This document shows positions 32,003 through 43,469 of a stretch of DNA of 64,000 nucleotides, piece after piece. The notes under the pieces are model-generated. The model saw nothing but the letters and a program-made list of their open reading frames with translations, had not been told where the DNA came from and did no database searches. The DNA lies in NCBI GenBank assembly GCA_022828595.1, contig JAKGHH010000005.1, positions 51,579,655 through 51,643,654 on the forward strand, in the 5' to 3' direction. Numbering within the stretch: position 1 is the first letter of the stretch; every line of letters starts with the position of its first letter. The translations under genes and the position numbers were made by a program. This stretch comes from Nelumbo lutea. Its lineage: Eukaryota > Streptophyta > Magnoliopsida > Proteales > Nelumbonaceae.

Positions 32003-33720
32003 CTGAAGTCCGGATTCAATGGTCCTTCAGGTTCACGGGGCGCGTGAACCCTCCAATAGGAGGTGTGCATGTTGACTCTTTTAAATCAACCTTTACATAA
32101 CGGCCGTTTAACATTAATTTATATCCATCCGGTTGAACCGGACGCTAAAAGACAAAAAATGAAAAACTCCTCCCTCCCATTCTCCGACCACCGCGCAAAC
32201 AATATCACTCCTCCTGCCCTCTCCCGGCCATCACCCTCTGCTGCCTCTGGGGAGCGGCACCAACTCCTTCTGCTGTCCTTGCCGCTGGTGCCGCCTGGTT
32301 GACCCCCGTTGTTGCCGGTGCACTGAATTAATCTGTCTCGCATTGCTGGTTTACTGTCTGTCTTCTTCTCACTATCGTTTTGAACAGGTGGCCAATGTGT
32401 GAACCTCATTTTGAACGATTAGAACTCTCCCGCTCATTCTCCCATATCCGAGCCTAACCCTGCCAGCGAGAAGACAACTGACGATTTTCCTGCAAACGAT
32501 AGTGAGAAGACCACCTCTTTAAATGCGTGATTGCCCCAAGCGTAAATATTCAACCAAGTCTATTCCAACAGTAATAGATGAGGGAAAGAGGAGAGGAGCA
32601 AATAGAATCAACTAACTCGGAATAAGAATCAAGAAATCAATCGAAAACCATAAAATTACGCCACGATAGATTTTGGTGAAAATAAAATAAACAACGAATG
32701 AGGAACCATTATCTCTCCGGGAAACAACTTTCAGTTGGGGTTCTTCAGTCCGGTAAACTCGACGAATCGTTATGTCGGCATATGGTATTACAAGGTTTCT
32801 GTACAAACAGTCGTATGGGTCGCAAACAGAGATAATCCTGTTTTAGATACCAACTGAGTTTTTACTATTGGAGACAGCGGCAATCTGTTGGTTTTAGATG
32901 GTAATGGAAATTCTCTCTAGTCCACGAATGTTTCAGCTGTATCGGGTAATTCCACTTCTATCTCACGGATTCTGGAAATCTTATTCTGAGTATTGGCAAT
33001 GACGCCGGCGACACTGGAAATACCTTGTGGCAGAGTTTCGATGATCCAACGGATAGCCAGCTTGAATCTCAGAACCGGCAATACTCTTCTCTTCGTTTCA
33101 TGGAAAAGCGCCAACGATCCGTGAATTGGGAACTACTCCATGGGTGTTGATCCAGACACCTCACCAAACACCTCCAATTCTCTTCTCACTATTGTTTCAT
33201 CAACGTCCGTCGGCACGGAGCTAAGAAGCAATACTCTTGTCGCCGTAGATGAAGGCGACGGAAGCGGTGGCGACAGTTGAGGTGGATTTATGATGTTTGG
33301 TCATAGAAACGCATCGCTTGAACTCCTGTAGGTGGGAAGGAAGAAGGGCATGGGTGGTAAATTTGCGGTGGAAGGAGACTAACCTGGTTCTGCAGAGACC
33401 GATGGAGTGTGCCAGTCCTTGGATGAGAGATTTTACGGCTACCGATGGAGTGCGCCAGTCCGCTGGAAACCATACCGAAGGTTTTCCGGCAAAAGGCGAA
33501 AAGCGAAAGGCGAGAGCCGATGGGAGGGAACTTCGAATGAAATTTTAAATTTTAGAATGAGTTTTAGTTTTTTGTCTTTTAGTGTCCGGTTCAACCGGAT
33601 GGATAAAAGATAACCGATAGCGTCTGTTATGTTAGATTGGTTCAAAGGAGTCGACGTGAACGCCTCCTATTGGAGGGTTCACGCGCCCTCTGAACCTAAG
33701 GGTCCACTGAATCCGCGCTC
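32003..33720. mobile_element. long-TIR element with captured gene fragment (Pack-MULE-like)
   Basis: The arms at 32003-32165 and 33563-33720 are inverted repeats of about 160 bp. Matched blocks include GCGCGTGAACCCTCCAATAG, TATCCATCCGGTTGAACCGG and CTAAAAGACAAAAAA. Long arms around unrelated gene sequence are typical of Mutator-like Pack elements. A 6-bp direct repeat GTACCT (31997-32002 and 33721-33726) is present rather than the expected 9 bp, so superfamily assignment is tentative. No transposase is encoded. A perfect 16-bp inverted repeat (32365-32380 and 32494-32509) lies inside. Confidence 0.75.
32729..33170 (+). pseudogene. captured S-domain (G-type lectin) receptor kinase fragment
   Basis: The plus strand reads [84 protein letters not shown] and then, shifted, SWKSANDP and GNYSMGVDPDTSPN. 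This is the bulb-lectin domain and the start of the S-locus glycoprotein region of G-type lectin receptor kinases, which are plasma-membrane receptors. Two stops replace codons near 32860 and 32920, and at least two frameshifts occur. No kinase part is present. It sits between the inverted arms of the element and is best read as a captured fragment. Confidence 0.85.
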
Positions 33721-34309
33721 GTACCTTTCTATTATTAATTAATTTATTAATTATCTGCTGTTAAGTGGTATTTGAAAAGATACAAATATTCTTTGAGTGA
33801 TTCTCTTTATCAATCATTCAAATATTGACAAAAAAATAAAGAGTTCCAAATCCTTGCATCTTTTATTTAAGAAAGTTGGGTCACGTCTTAGTGGACATTC
33901 TAATGACCCCAATTTTTTTGAATATAAAGGATTTGAGACTGTTAATTTTTTATCAACATGTGAATGGTTGATAAAGAGAATTAGATGATACTCAAAGAAC
34001 ATTTGTCTTTTTAAATGCTATTTAATGGTTGGTTAATGGGCTAGTTAACGATAGATATTGGATTGGCACATTTTGAAAGTTTGAATACTGAATTATCATG
34101 TTTTAAAGTTTGGGGATCAAAATGGCTCTACACCCAAAGTATAAGATACTAATCAAGAATTTTCCCTATGGTTTCAATACCATTTATAACATTCCCTCTT
34201 AACTCTCATGTAGAAATAACTTTTGTTGGCACATAGTTAGGAATTTTTTATATGGGTGGAAAGTGGAAACCAATCCAAGGTAGTAAGAAATAGGAATGCA
34301 ATTTGGGTT

Positions 34310-34455
34310 GGATCAACCCAATCCAATTGGAAAAAATAGAGTTGGGTTGGGCTGAAGATTGGGTTAGGCTTGGATGAACCCCCCCTATTAAAAATCAGGT
34401 GGAGTTAGGGTTTTGAATTGGGTCAACCCAAGTGACTTGACAAGTTACACCCTAT
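34310..34455. mobile_element. MITE remnant in intron
   Basis: GGGTTGGATCAACCCAATCC, GGGTTAGGCTTGGATGAAC and ACAAGTTACACCCTATA resemble the TAGGGGTGTAAC family at 27792-27935. No target duplication was found. Confidence 0.45.
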
Positions 34456-34803
34456 AAAGAGATGTCTAATTATAGTCTTGATCAGGTAGGCACAACATTG
34501 TAAATAAGTTCAATGAATACTTAAAAATTTTTTTGACACATGTCCCTTAAAAATACCTTCAACTAAAAGCCACTTTTAATAGTTGTCATAAAATTTATCA
34601 AATGCTCTTTGAACGTGCTTACCATATTGTGCTTATTAGACCAAATCTTTATGCTAGAGATTGGATTTTGTCCTCACAAAATTAATGTTCACATTGTCTT
34701 TACAACACTTGTAGAACATCTCTGCACTTGTATATTTATCTTCATGCGAATATATTTCTAATACACGACAGTAAAGGTTATGGGGATGGTGTTAAGACCA
34801 AAT

Positions 34804-36359
34804 AAGCTTATAAATGGAACAAATTTGAATTGAATTAGTTTATATTCGAATTCAATTCAATTATAAAGATGTTTCAAATTCGATTAAATATCCATTGGAT
34901 ATTCAAAACCAATAACAGAATTTGAAATCGATTAAAATATCAAATATTTGATTTAATTCAAATTCGACCAATTACTTCCATTTTCTTTGGAAAATGGAAA
35001 AAGATCCCTGCATCATTAGTTTTGTTCATGGCTTCATGCCCTGTGTCTTGTAAAAATAAAACTAAAAAGAGATATGCAACATCTACAACAAGACATAGAA
35101 CAAGATAAACTTCAGCACCAAGACATGAATAAAAAAAAAGAAACCAAGTAAAGTAAAAAACCTAAACTAAAGTTTAACAAAGGCGCTAAGATGGATCATT
35201 TGTTGTTGCTTGATGTTTGGTGCTTGGAACTTGAAAATATAAAAGACATTAAAATAGAAGATATTGAACAGTGGTTGCTTGGTGCCCTAACGGGAGAGAG
35301 GAAGAGGGAAGGAGCAAGAGAAATGAAATGGAAGGAGAGGGAGGGGAAAGAGAGAGAGGGGTTATTGAGGAGTAATCGAGTAGGTGACATCATTGCAGCC
35401 TTTTTGGCTGAAATGTCACTTTATGATGGGCATCTGACCACTATTAAATTTAAATTAATATATATTATATCGTATTTATTATTAAAACATATTAAATTTA
35501 TATAATAATCAAGTTTGAATTTTATTCAAATAGGATGAATATAAATTCGAATTCAATAAATTAATCGGTATGATATATAAATGGAATTCCACCATTAAGG
35601 CGGTGTTAAACACCGTGATCATCCCATGGATGCGACCGTCTACGGGATGAATATTCGTTCGGCTGCCTGTGGATACATCTCAATTTAGCGTCAATGGGAA
35701 AAATTCGTGGATATGGCCCGTTCATAGTCTATTTTTTATCTTCTTCTTCATACTTTTTGAAAGGCTGAAATCTTATATTGTTTATTTCACATTTTACTAT
35801 TGGAGGTCTCTGCCGCCCGCCTGCTGAAGCTCTCCACCACTGCAATTCTCCACCACCTGTCCACCTATTGATATTAATTATTTTACTTATTTTTTTAATT
35901 TTTATAAAATTTTAATATTTTTATCAATAAAATAATATTTTAAAAAAATTAATTTTTAATTATTTTACTGTTACTTTTATAAAAAATTAATATTTATTGG
36001 TTAATATTAATTTATTGATGCATTTTTTAATATATTTATCATATAAAATACAAAAATTAGATATTTATGATTAATTGTATAAGGTCATTTATAAAATGTA
36101 TATGAAATATATGGAATCAAAAAGTATGGTGTGGATTGGTTCACACCATGCCTATAGAATGTCATTGTGAATGTGAACTAATATAATCCACATAGTTTGT
36201 CCACAGTTCAGAACAACTGTGAACTGCGGTGCTATATTCACCAATTTCTCATATACACTACAGAATACCCCCTAAATTTATCGAACCATTTGAATTCAAT
36301 CCAATTACGTTGAATATTGAATTCGAAATCGGATAATCGGATATCATTTACATCCCTAG
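34804..36359. mobile_element. hAT-like insertion with nested elements in intron
   Basis: An 8-bp duplication GACCAAAT flanks the segment (34796-34803 and 36360-36367). The ends share only weak inverted similarity (TATAAATGGA and reversed TGTAAATGAT), with AATTCGAATTCAA motifs on both sides. About 35576-36290 looks like a second element inserted within it (CACCATTAAGGCGGTG to TATTCACCAATT). ORFs in the interior are not credible. Together with the upstream elements it explains the length of the intron. Confidence 0.6.
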
Positions 36360-36438
36360 GACCAAATTTGTGACGACGAAATCCGGATTCTTACTTTAAC
36401 TGCAAATTTTCAATAAAACTAAAATTGGTTGCATTAAG

Positions 36439-36838
36439 GCGAAAACTCATCTATTTTGTTTTGCACCAACAGGCTCAATATGACGGGAAGGTTTTGGATA
36501 TTGTGTGGACATACATCGCAGACGACATGAAAATACTGCCACGGGATGGAAATGTGTTCTTAGGAAGTAAAGGATTCTGTGCCGATAAACAGCTCCGGTC
36601 CCGGTGGAGCGACAACCCACCCAGCCTGACGCTTCACTTTTTAGGAGGAGTGGACTTTACAGTGCCGGAGCAAAACTACGTCACGGAAGAAGGAGGAACA
36701 AAATGCATAGCGTTTGTGCCATCTCCGATAAATGGATTATCGGTGTTCGGAAACCTCTTCCACCAGAATATGCAGGTCATTTATGACCTGAAAAATATGA
36801 CAATCATGTTTGCACCCGCTAGTTGTGTTCACTTCTAG
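36439..36838 (+). CDS. aspartyl protease-like protein, exon 2
   Basis: This is the C-terminal lobe: SDNPPSLTLHFLGGVDFTVP, NYVTEEGGTKCIAFVPSP, LSVFGNLFHQNMQVIYDL, and the ending MTIMFAPASCVHF, all classical TAXi_C blocks with Cys positions preserved. Joining the donor at 31876 to an acceptor CATTAAG at 36438 gives an uninterrupted 404-aa frame (1215 bases including stop), with the usual spacing after the second catalytic motif. A stronger-looking acceptor at 36471 (CCAACAG) would put the frame out, so the first is preferred. The 4563-bp intron is almost entirely transposon sequence. Confidence 0.8.
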
Positions 36839-38099
36839 TTTCATTTCCTGAGAATGGTTTTTTTTTTTTTTTGGGAGAATATGAATGATCTAATTTATAA
36901 TGGTTATTTTGCATTTCAATTTTTCTTGGAACTGGACCTATATTATAGTCAATGGGTTGTGGGTGAGAGGTCTCAAACCATTGAGAAAAAAAAAATATTA
37001 TGACCTCATTTGTGTATTAGTAAATGACTTATTTGGATAAATTCATTTATTTGGGCAAGTATTTTCCGGAAAATATTTATTGGATAAGAACATTTATGTG
37101 TTCTTTTTTCTCCGGATAAAAGTGTATAATAATTGATTTATCCAAAAAAAAAAACATTACTGAAGGTATAATATTGTTCCATCACATATTAGTGATTTTC
37201 GACGTCATAAATAAATAATTTATCCAAGTTTGAGGAGAGTGTTATTTTGTCAAGTAAATGAGTCATCTGATAATCGTTCTTTTCCATGAGACTCACTAAT
37301 TCTAGAGAATAAATGTGGGTTTATTCTTTTTTGCAAGAGTCGCCAATTTACTTACCTCTACTTAAAAATTAACAAGGGTATAGGTAGTTAACATTGCAAT
37401 TAGAGGGCGGGATTTCAAAATTTTTAATGGAAGCTCATTTTGAGTCTTGTTTGATTTATTTTGGTTTAATTGGACTTGTATGCCCCGGTTGAATATTTGT
37501 TAAATTTTGAGAGGGGCATAGCTTGATGCAGTGGAAATTATTTAGATCCAGTGCCTGATTTGCACTCTTACTGCTTGGCTTTTAGCTAGGGTGTGTTAAT
37601 TTGAAAAGCTGGGTAAGACAGGACAGAGTTGGCACAAGGATGTAAGAGGTGCACTAGGCCCAGAAATTGGAACTGACGTAAAGGCCCATTCCACTCATGA
37701 ATTGTTTGCAAGGTACAGGTAAATGGGCCTGCAAACCAATTAACTTGAGGATAAGAATCCTTCCACTTCAGATCTGCATATATAGAAGGTTACGTCCTTT
37801 GTTTTATGTAAATAATTCACGGTTTAATAAAGCTAATAAAACTAACCAGCCACCTCTTCACTCAATTATGTATTTGCTTCTTTTGTTATGAACCTTTTTC
37901 TACTGTTGATTGATTGTAAGGGCCCTGTTTGGTAGTTAGTGTGGTACCCATTGCTAAACATGTCAGGCGACATCACTTTCAACATTGTGGCCAAGAATCT
38001 ACTGTAGATGAAATTTTGAAATGTTTTGGAAACACCTTGTATTCGTAAGCTATATCAAGTCCATGACTTTGACCATTCCAAAGACATGAACGCCACGTG
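36839..38099. other. 3' flank of the protease-like gene
   Basis: Contains the probable polyadenylation region (AT-rich, poly-T at about 36861-36875) and AT-rich DNA with GGATAA/TTATCC motifs. No gene is seen. GGGCCCTGTTTGGTAG at 37920 is a Harbinger-type MITE end without a recognised partner. Confidence 0.4.
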
Positions 38100-38561
38100 T
38101 AGGGGTGTAAGTTGGGCTGGACTCGGTCTTGTTGAGCTCAACTCTAACCCAACCTTAGGATTGGGTTCATGTTAGTCTAATTTTTCTATTTCATTTTGTC
38201 TAATGTTCTTATTTTCTATATTTATTGAAGGTTAATTCAGTTTTAGCATTATCATATGTATAAAGACATAGTTATTTATGCTTTTGAAAATTTTACCTTT
38301 TCATTGATATATATATATATATATATATATATACATGCGTATATAAATAAATAAATATATTAATAAAAGCATAGTTTCACATATGCATATATGCCACATG
38401 CATATATACATATATAGATAAGTACTTACATATATAAAAAAAATGTTTACATAATATTTATACATATAAAAATGAAATCAGGTTGCTCAAGCCCTCAACC
38501 CTAACTCATATCGACCTTTTCAGATCGGGTTCAGACTAACCCAACCCAAGTTGCAGTCCTA
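38100..38561. mobile_element. hAT-type MITE, about 460 bp
   Basis: The left end TAGGGGTGTAAGTTGGGC and reversed right end TAGGACTGCAACTTGGGTTG form inverted repeats. The core has an AT microsatellite at about 38311-38332 and TATATA-rich DNA. No clear target duplication. Confidence 0.65.
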
Positions 38562-39594
38562 TCACCATCCATGAAACTTCACTTGTGGGCCTATGTCTAC
38601 CAACAATAATTTGGGCCCATAGGAATGGAACCCACCAAAGAATCTGGTTTTGTAGTCTGGACTGCGGTTCATAAAATCAAGCTAATCGACATGATACTAC
38701 AAATCAAACATGAAGCATTTCAAGCAATAAGAAAGCTGAACTCTTCCAATAACTGAAGAACCAGCCAAACTGTTTGTATTCACTTGGTCTCTTTGGGTTT
38801 ATGATCTTGTTAAATTTGAGAAATAGTTTCCATTTCAGGCTCCAATTCTGACTTGCCCACTTTTCTCTGCGAAACCCTCTGATGCTTGTTGGTTAGGGCC
38901 AATTAATCTCGGAGGGATTGAACTCCAGACCATAATAGGAATCATATCCAACCCAATGTTTTGAAAAGTGAAAAGTGAACTCGATTTTCTGGTTTAACCA
39001 GTTCAACTGGACCGAGACCTTTTTGCTTCACAAATATGAATTGCTTGGTTATTGTCTTCAGTCAAAACGTACCATTACCATTATTGAATGGTGAAGTTTT
39101 CAAATTAACTTTATTTATGTATACCATTCTATCCATGGAATCAACCAAGCTGATGCCACAATCAAACCCGGTTGAATCAGTCAAAGGATGAATCTGAGCT
39201 GCTTATGCTTTAATTCCAGTTTATCAGCTCATTCGATTTCTTAAAGTGTTTTTATTTATTTACTTATTGCCTTTATGGGTCATACAGTGGGTCCAAAGCA
39301 CACATCTTTTGCTTTGCTGTGATGTAGTTTCAACGTTAGGCCTAACCTTGAATCATGTTTCTTTCTCTCTCTCTCTCTTTCCTTTCCCCTTAGCCCTTCC
39401 ATTAAGCCAAATCTGTTCTCCCATCTTCGTCATCCTTACTAAGCAATTTCGTTAGGGCTTCCAGTCCGGTAAAGCTGCAGAACTCCAAAGATAAGCACAG
39501 CTCCAAAGTATATTCAAATACCACTAACGGTTTCGCTTTGAATCAAATCTATAGGGTTTGGTGAGATGGTGATTCAACTGTTGGGTTTTGGTTT
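38562..39594. other. intergenic, nothing recognised
   Basis: No supported gene. CT run at about 39364-39380. AACCAGTTCAACTGG near 38998 and CCCGGTTGAATCAGTC near 39167 suggest debris of an AACCGG-type MITE. Confidence 0.35.
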
Positions 39595-39742
39595 TAGACC
39601 GACTCAAATGAATAATAATAAGGACGGTTTTATTTTGAGTTGGCCCAAGCCAATAAATATAATGGATTGTCCAAAACCGATTTAATAAGATTTGAATAAG
39701 TTTGAATCCTATCCAAAACCGTCCAATTGACAGCTCTACTAG
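39595..39742. mobile_element. MITE remnant
   Basis: The right end CCAATTGACAGCTCTA reads in reverse TAGAGCTGTCAATTGG, a typical hAT MITE terminus, and the left part has TTTAGACCGACTC. No target duplication was defined. Confidence 0.45.
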
Positions 39743-39924
39743 TTATCAAATAAAATATGGACAACAATAAATGAGAACCACCATATATCTATCATGTTCA
39801 AAAATATAAATTTAAAAGCAAACAGTCTATATTGGAAATTAAAAACAATTCTATGCATAAAACTAAAATCCCAATAACCATTCCCTACACCTGTCAGTGT
39901 ACCCATCAATGACTCCATAGTACT

Positions 39925-41517
39925 TCAGACGCCAATTCTTCCTGCCTGCATCGCTGTTGACATCAGTCCTGATGATTGGTTCTCTAATGCTGAACGATTG
40001 ATTTGCAATGGCAGTCCACAGAGTTCGTTACCAATATAACTATTCTCATCAAAAGTGCGGAATTGATGTTCATATGGAATCCTACCTGAGAGGTTATTGA
40101 AGGCCACTCTAAAAGTAGAAAGAAAATTGAGTTGGGCTAATCTATGTGGGATCCTTCCTTCTAGTTTATTATGAGAAAGGTCTAAACTTCCCAACTGTAC
40201 TAGATTTTGAAAGGATTCAGGGATATGGCCTATCAGAAAATTATTGGAAAGGTTTAATGAGGGTAGTTCTCTCAGGTCTCCTATTTCAATTGGAATATGA
40301 CCTGTTAATTGGTTCTTTGACAAATCAATTCTGGTCATGTATCTTAGAGGATCACCTTCGTAAGTGAGCATGTTACCCTTTGTGAAAAAATTAATTTTGA
40401 CATCACTCATGATGTGGGAGCCTTGATCAAAATAAAAAGGAAAATTTTGAACTGCAGATTTTTCTTTCCATGATGTAATGTTGTTGAGACAAGAAGGAAT
40501 GCTCCCTGACAATTAGTTATTTGAAAAATCTAAGTTATGCAACTTTGTCATTTGGCATAATGACTTTGGTATTTGGCCAAAAAAATGGTTTCCTCTTAAT
40601 AGTAGACCCAAATGTGGAAGAAAATTTGGAAGATAGTCAAGTAGATTGTTTCCACTTAGATCAGTATGTAAAGAGATAGGGCACTTAATGCATTGATTAT
40701 GATGGGTTTTGTGAAGCAATTTCCTCCAAGATGTAAATCAACTAATCTATCCATTTTGGAAAATATTGGCATACCACACAACTTATTGTTTGATAAGATT
40801 AATTGTGATAAGAAGGTTTTGTTTTGGGATAATCCATTGGATACTTCTCCTATTAGGGAGTTGTTAGACAAGTCTAGCACTTGTAATTGCCACATCCTAC
40901 CGAACGAAGACGGAATCTTGCCTTCAAGTTTATTCATTGACATGTTAAGAAAATGTAGGCCGAGAAAGAAGTCACCGATATTTGTAGGAAGCTGCCCTTT
41001 GATTTGGTTGTCAGAAATGTCAAGAAAGGTCAGTCTTGTTGTTTCATTTTGGAAAGGCAGTTTTCGAAGTTGGCCAACTAAATGGTTTCCCCTTAAGGAC
41101 AAGTGTTTTGGTGAAGTATTATTGTACAACAACCCAGAGAGCAATGGTTCCTTGAAGAGAGGTATTAGCTAAAGACACTGCTGTTAACTTGTATTGAGTG
41201 GAGAGGAAATTTGGAAAGATATTATGACTCTTCCTATTGAGGTTGCAATTGTCTAGATTTAAATAATTTAGTTGAAAAGATGGAATCCAAGATGGTGACT
41301 CAGTATCAACATCCAAGTTATAATTGTTGGAAAGATCAATTTTGGTTAATTGGGAGAGATTAGCAAAGATAGAGAAGGAGAGCTCTCCAGAAAACTGGTT
41401 ATTTGAAAGATCAAGCAACTCTAGTGAAGTTAGGTTGTTGAAAATCCAAGGAGCAATGTTGCTTGTAATTTGATTATCAGAAAGATACAATCTTTGTAAA
41501 TCCCATAGTTCACAAAG
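39925..41517 (-). pseudogene. receptor-like protein 3' exon, copy C
   Basis: The third copy of the RLP 3' exon, clearly more divergent than A and B. The splice acceptor is well preserved (TTTCAG with the exon beginning GGCTTTGTGAACTATGGG, phase 1) and the LRR order is the same. It is broken by one added base near 41135, a frameshift with lost bases near 40660 and a TAA stop at 40513-40515. A deletion near 39950 removes the whole transmembrane helix and shifts the tail, so the last open part ends AMQAGRIGV. No functional membrane receptor can be made from it. Confidence 0.87.
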
Positions 41518-42440
41518 CCCTGAAAGAAAATTTTAGAGAAATATGCATGAGTATAATGATATATTATATTATATTTCATATAACAAGCATTTGTCAATCG
41601 ACTAAGAATTAGAGTTAATTTGTCAATTCGCTCTTTGTCTAAGGTGATATATATCTCCATCTCTCTCTCAAACACAAACACATTCAGTAGAATTCATAGT
41701 TTTTTTTTTTTTGTGTGTGTATTCACTATCCAACTTTCTCATGTTTCAGCGGTTGAAGTTTTTTATTTTTCTGGAAAGGAGATTTGTTTTATCATGTGGT
41801 AGAGGAAGTGTTATAATTAAGGCCCTGTTTGCTTTTCAGTAAGTTACTTATACAGGTAAATGTAATTACGTGGGTAACTTTTTCATGGGAAACACTTACC
41901 CGAGTAAGTTCATTTACCCATTTTCTTTTATTTCCTAAGTAAATAAGGTAATGACCATTTTAGTCATAAAAATCCATTATTAAAAGGGGCATTTTTGTCC
42001 CATTCAAGTGTTAGCAACTTTTCCCCTAAGTGGAAAAGTTATTTATCCACCTAGGAGATGGGTAGGTAAGTGATGCCCAAGAAAATAAACTTTCCCTAAT
42101 CCCACATAAATCTGAAAAATGAACATGAGATTCTTTGTCAATGGAAACCAAAATCCTATTTACCAACTTTCCTCCCTCTCAAAATCCGAAAAAAGAATAC
42201 ACCCTAAATATTCCTTATATATACCTTACCAACCAGCTGGTTGATACCTTGCCATATAAAGCATTCTTTGTAGCTAATATAAGCTTTTACTTGCATACAT
42301 GCACTATATTCATTGTTATTATGAACAATGTTGGTTGTTTTGTTCCATGTTTTAATGGCTATCCATATTTGTTTCTATGCTTGATTAACCCTATGAGCGA
42401 AGCAGAGATGTCTACTTGGTCTTTTTAACAGGTACTACTT
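41518..42440. other. intron remnant and MITE-like DNA
   Basis: 41518-41620 matches the start of the RLP copy B intron. GGCCCTGTTTGCTTTTCAG at 41821 preceded by TTAA is a probable PIF/Harbinger MITE start. No coding region is supported. Confidence 0.45.
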
Positions 42441-42890
42441 ATTGATGGAAAATAGTTTTGGCAACGGCTTTAGGTGTCCAAGAGAATGGTGAGGCGAGAG
42501 TTCAGGTGAAAAATGGTTCCATGACGGTCATTGTCGTGGGACAGGGGGTTGAGGAGTATTGGTTGGTTTTTCTTAATCGGTGTGTGGTTGGAGAGATGGC
42601 CGGACCCCAAGTCTGTTAAGGAGGTTTCTTGTTAGGTGAAGAATGCATGGCAGTGTAGCACTCATCCAGAGGTTAATTAGAGAGTTATTGGGAGGCCGTT
42701 TCCTTTTCTTACTGGGTTCCGAGTTGGAGGTGGTTCATGTCCTGGCTTAAAGCAGTATCGTTTTAATGGGAGGTTTGTCCTTATTCGTAGGTAGTCAGCT
42801 AGTTTCGTAAGGGTGGAGGTGACTGAGAGGTACCGGGTGTGGCGGGTTAAAGTGTTTAAAGAATTAGGAGCTGCGTTAGGGAAAATATAT
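42441..42890 (+). pseudogene. possible LINE ORF1 (DUF4283-like) fragment
   Basis: Plus-strand fragments read LNRCVVG, then KNAWQC and FNGRFVLIRR in different frames, in an order reminiscent of the DUF4283 region common in plant LINE elements. GC content is higher than in the surroundings. Stops and frameshifts are frequent. The match is weak and made from memory of the pattern only. Confidence 0.3.
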
Positions 42891-42899
42891 TTGTGTATG

Positions 42900-42995
42900 T
42901 GTGTCTGTATAATTTATATATATAATATATAATACATTATAAATCGCATATTATAATTATATATTCAAAATATATAATTATATTCTTCTATAATA

Positions 42996-43027
<32 letters not shown>

Positions 43028-43469
43028 ATTTTAGTTCAATTTTTTTTATGTTAATATTAAGATCTGAAACAAAAAGGCATTTTTTTATACGTAGATATAA
43101 AAAAGTTATCCAAAATAGAAAAAAAAATCACCCCAATTGGACATCTGAATGCAAAGTTACCTTTATAAATTTGCATTTATGTGTTAAAAAAGATTAAAAA
43201 AAACTGGCCAATTTTTTAAAAATATGATTGGGTTACTGTTCTTCCAACCGGTCAATCTGATCCAATTTTCTAAATACTACTCAATAGTAATTGCGTGGGT
43301 ACTTTGGACATTTTCATGCCTCTTGTTAGAGGATTCTAATGATGGGAGTCTACTTATAACTGTGTCAAAAAGTTCAAGGGAGGTGATTGCAATTACCAAA
43401 TTTCAAAGGAGGTTTTAGATTCCGATTAGAATCTGGATTTCGTTTGCAATAATCCAGACCCCTATTCAT
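42900..43469. other. AT-rich spacer
   Basis: AT microsatellite and poly-T (about 43000-43027). CCCTATTCATGTGAACCAAACGG near 43460 belongs to the Harbinger-like end also seen at 6685-6712. No gene. Confidence 0.45.

Larger units (their letters stand above)
31920..34167. mobile_element. outer TIR element within the protease-like intron
   Basis: Ends AGGGAAAATT at both edges (right end reversed). Longer arms share AAAATGTGCCAATCCA at 31981-31996 and, reversed, about 34055-34075. The element was later entered by the one at 32003-33720. No target duplication was recognised. The terminal sequence resembles common plant MITEs with AGGGAAAATT ends. Confidence 0.6.

Noticed and set aside
36471..36480. 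Splice acceptor CCAACAG for exon 2 of the protease-like gene
   Set aside because: Looks better by sequence, but joining it to the donor at 31876 puts the conserved C-terminal lobe out of frame; the site ending at 36438 keeps the frame.
38100..38561. 8-bp target duplication for this MITE
   Set aside because: The flanks GCCACGTG and TCACCATC do not match, so only the inverted ends are claimed.
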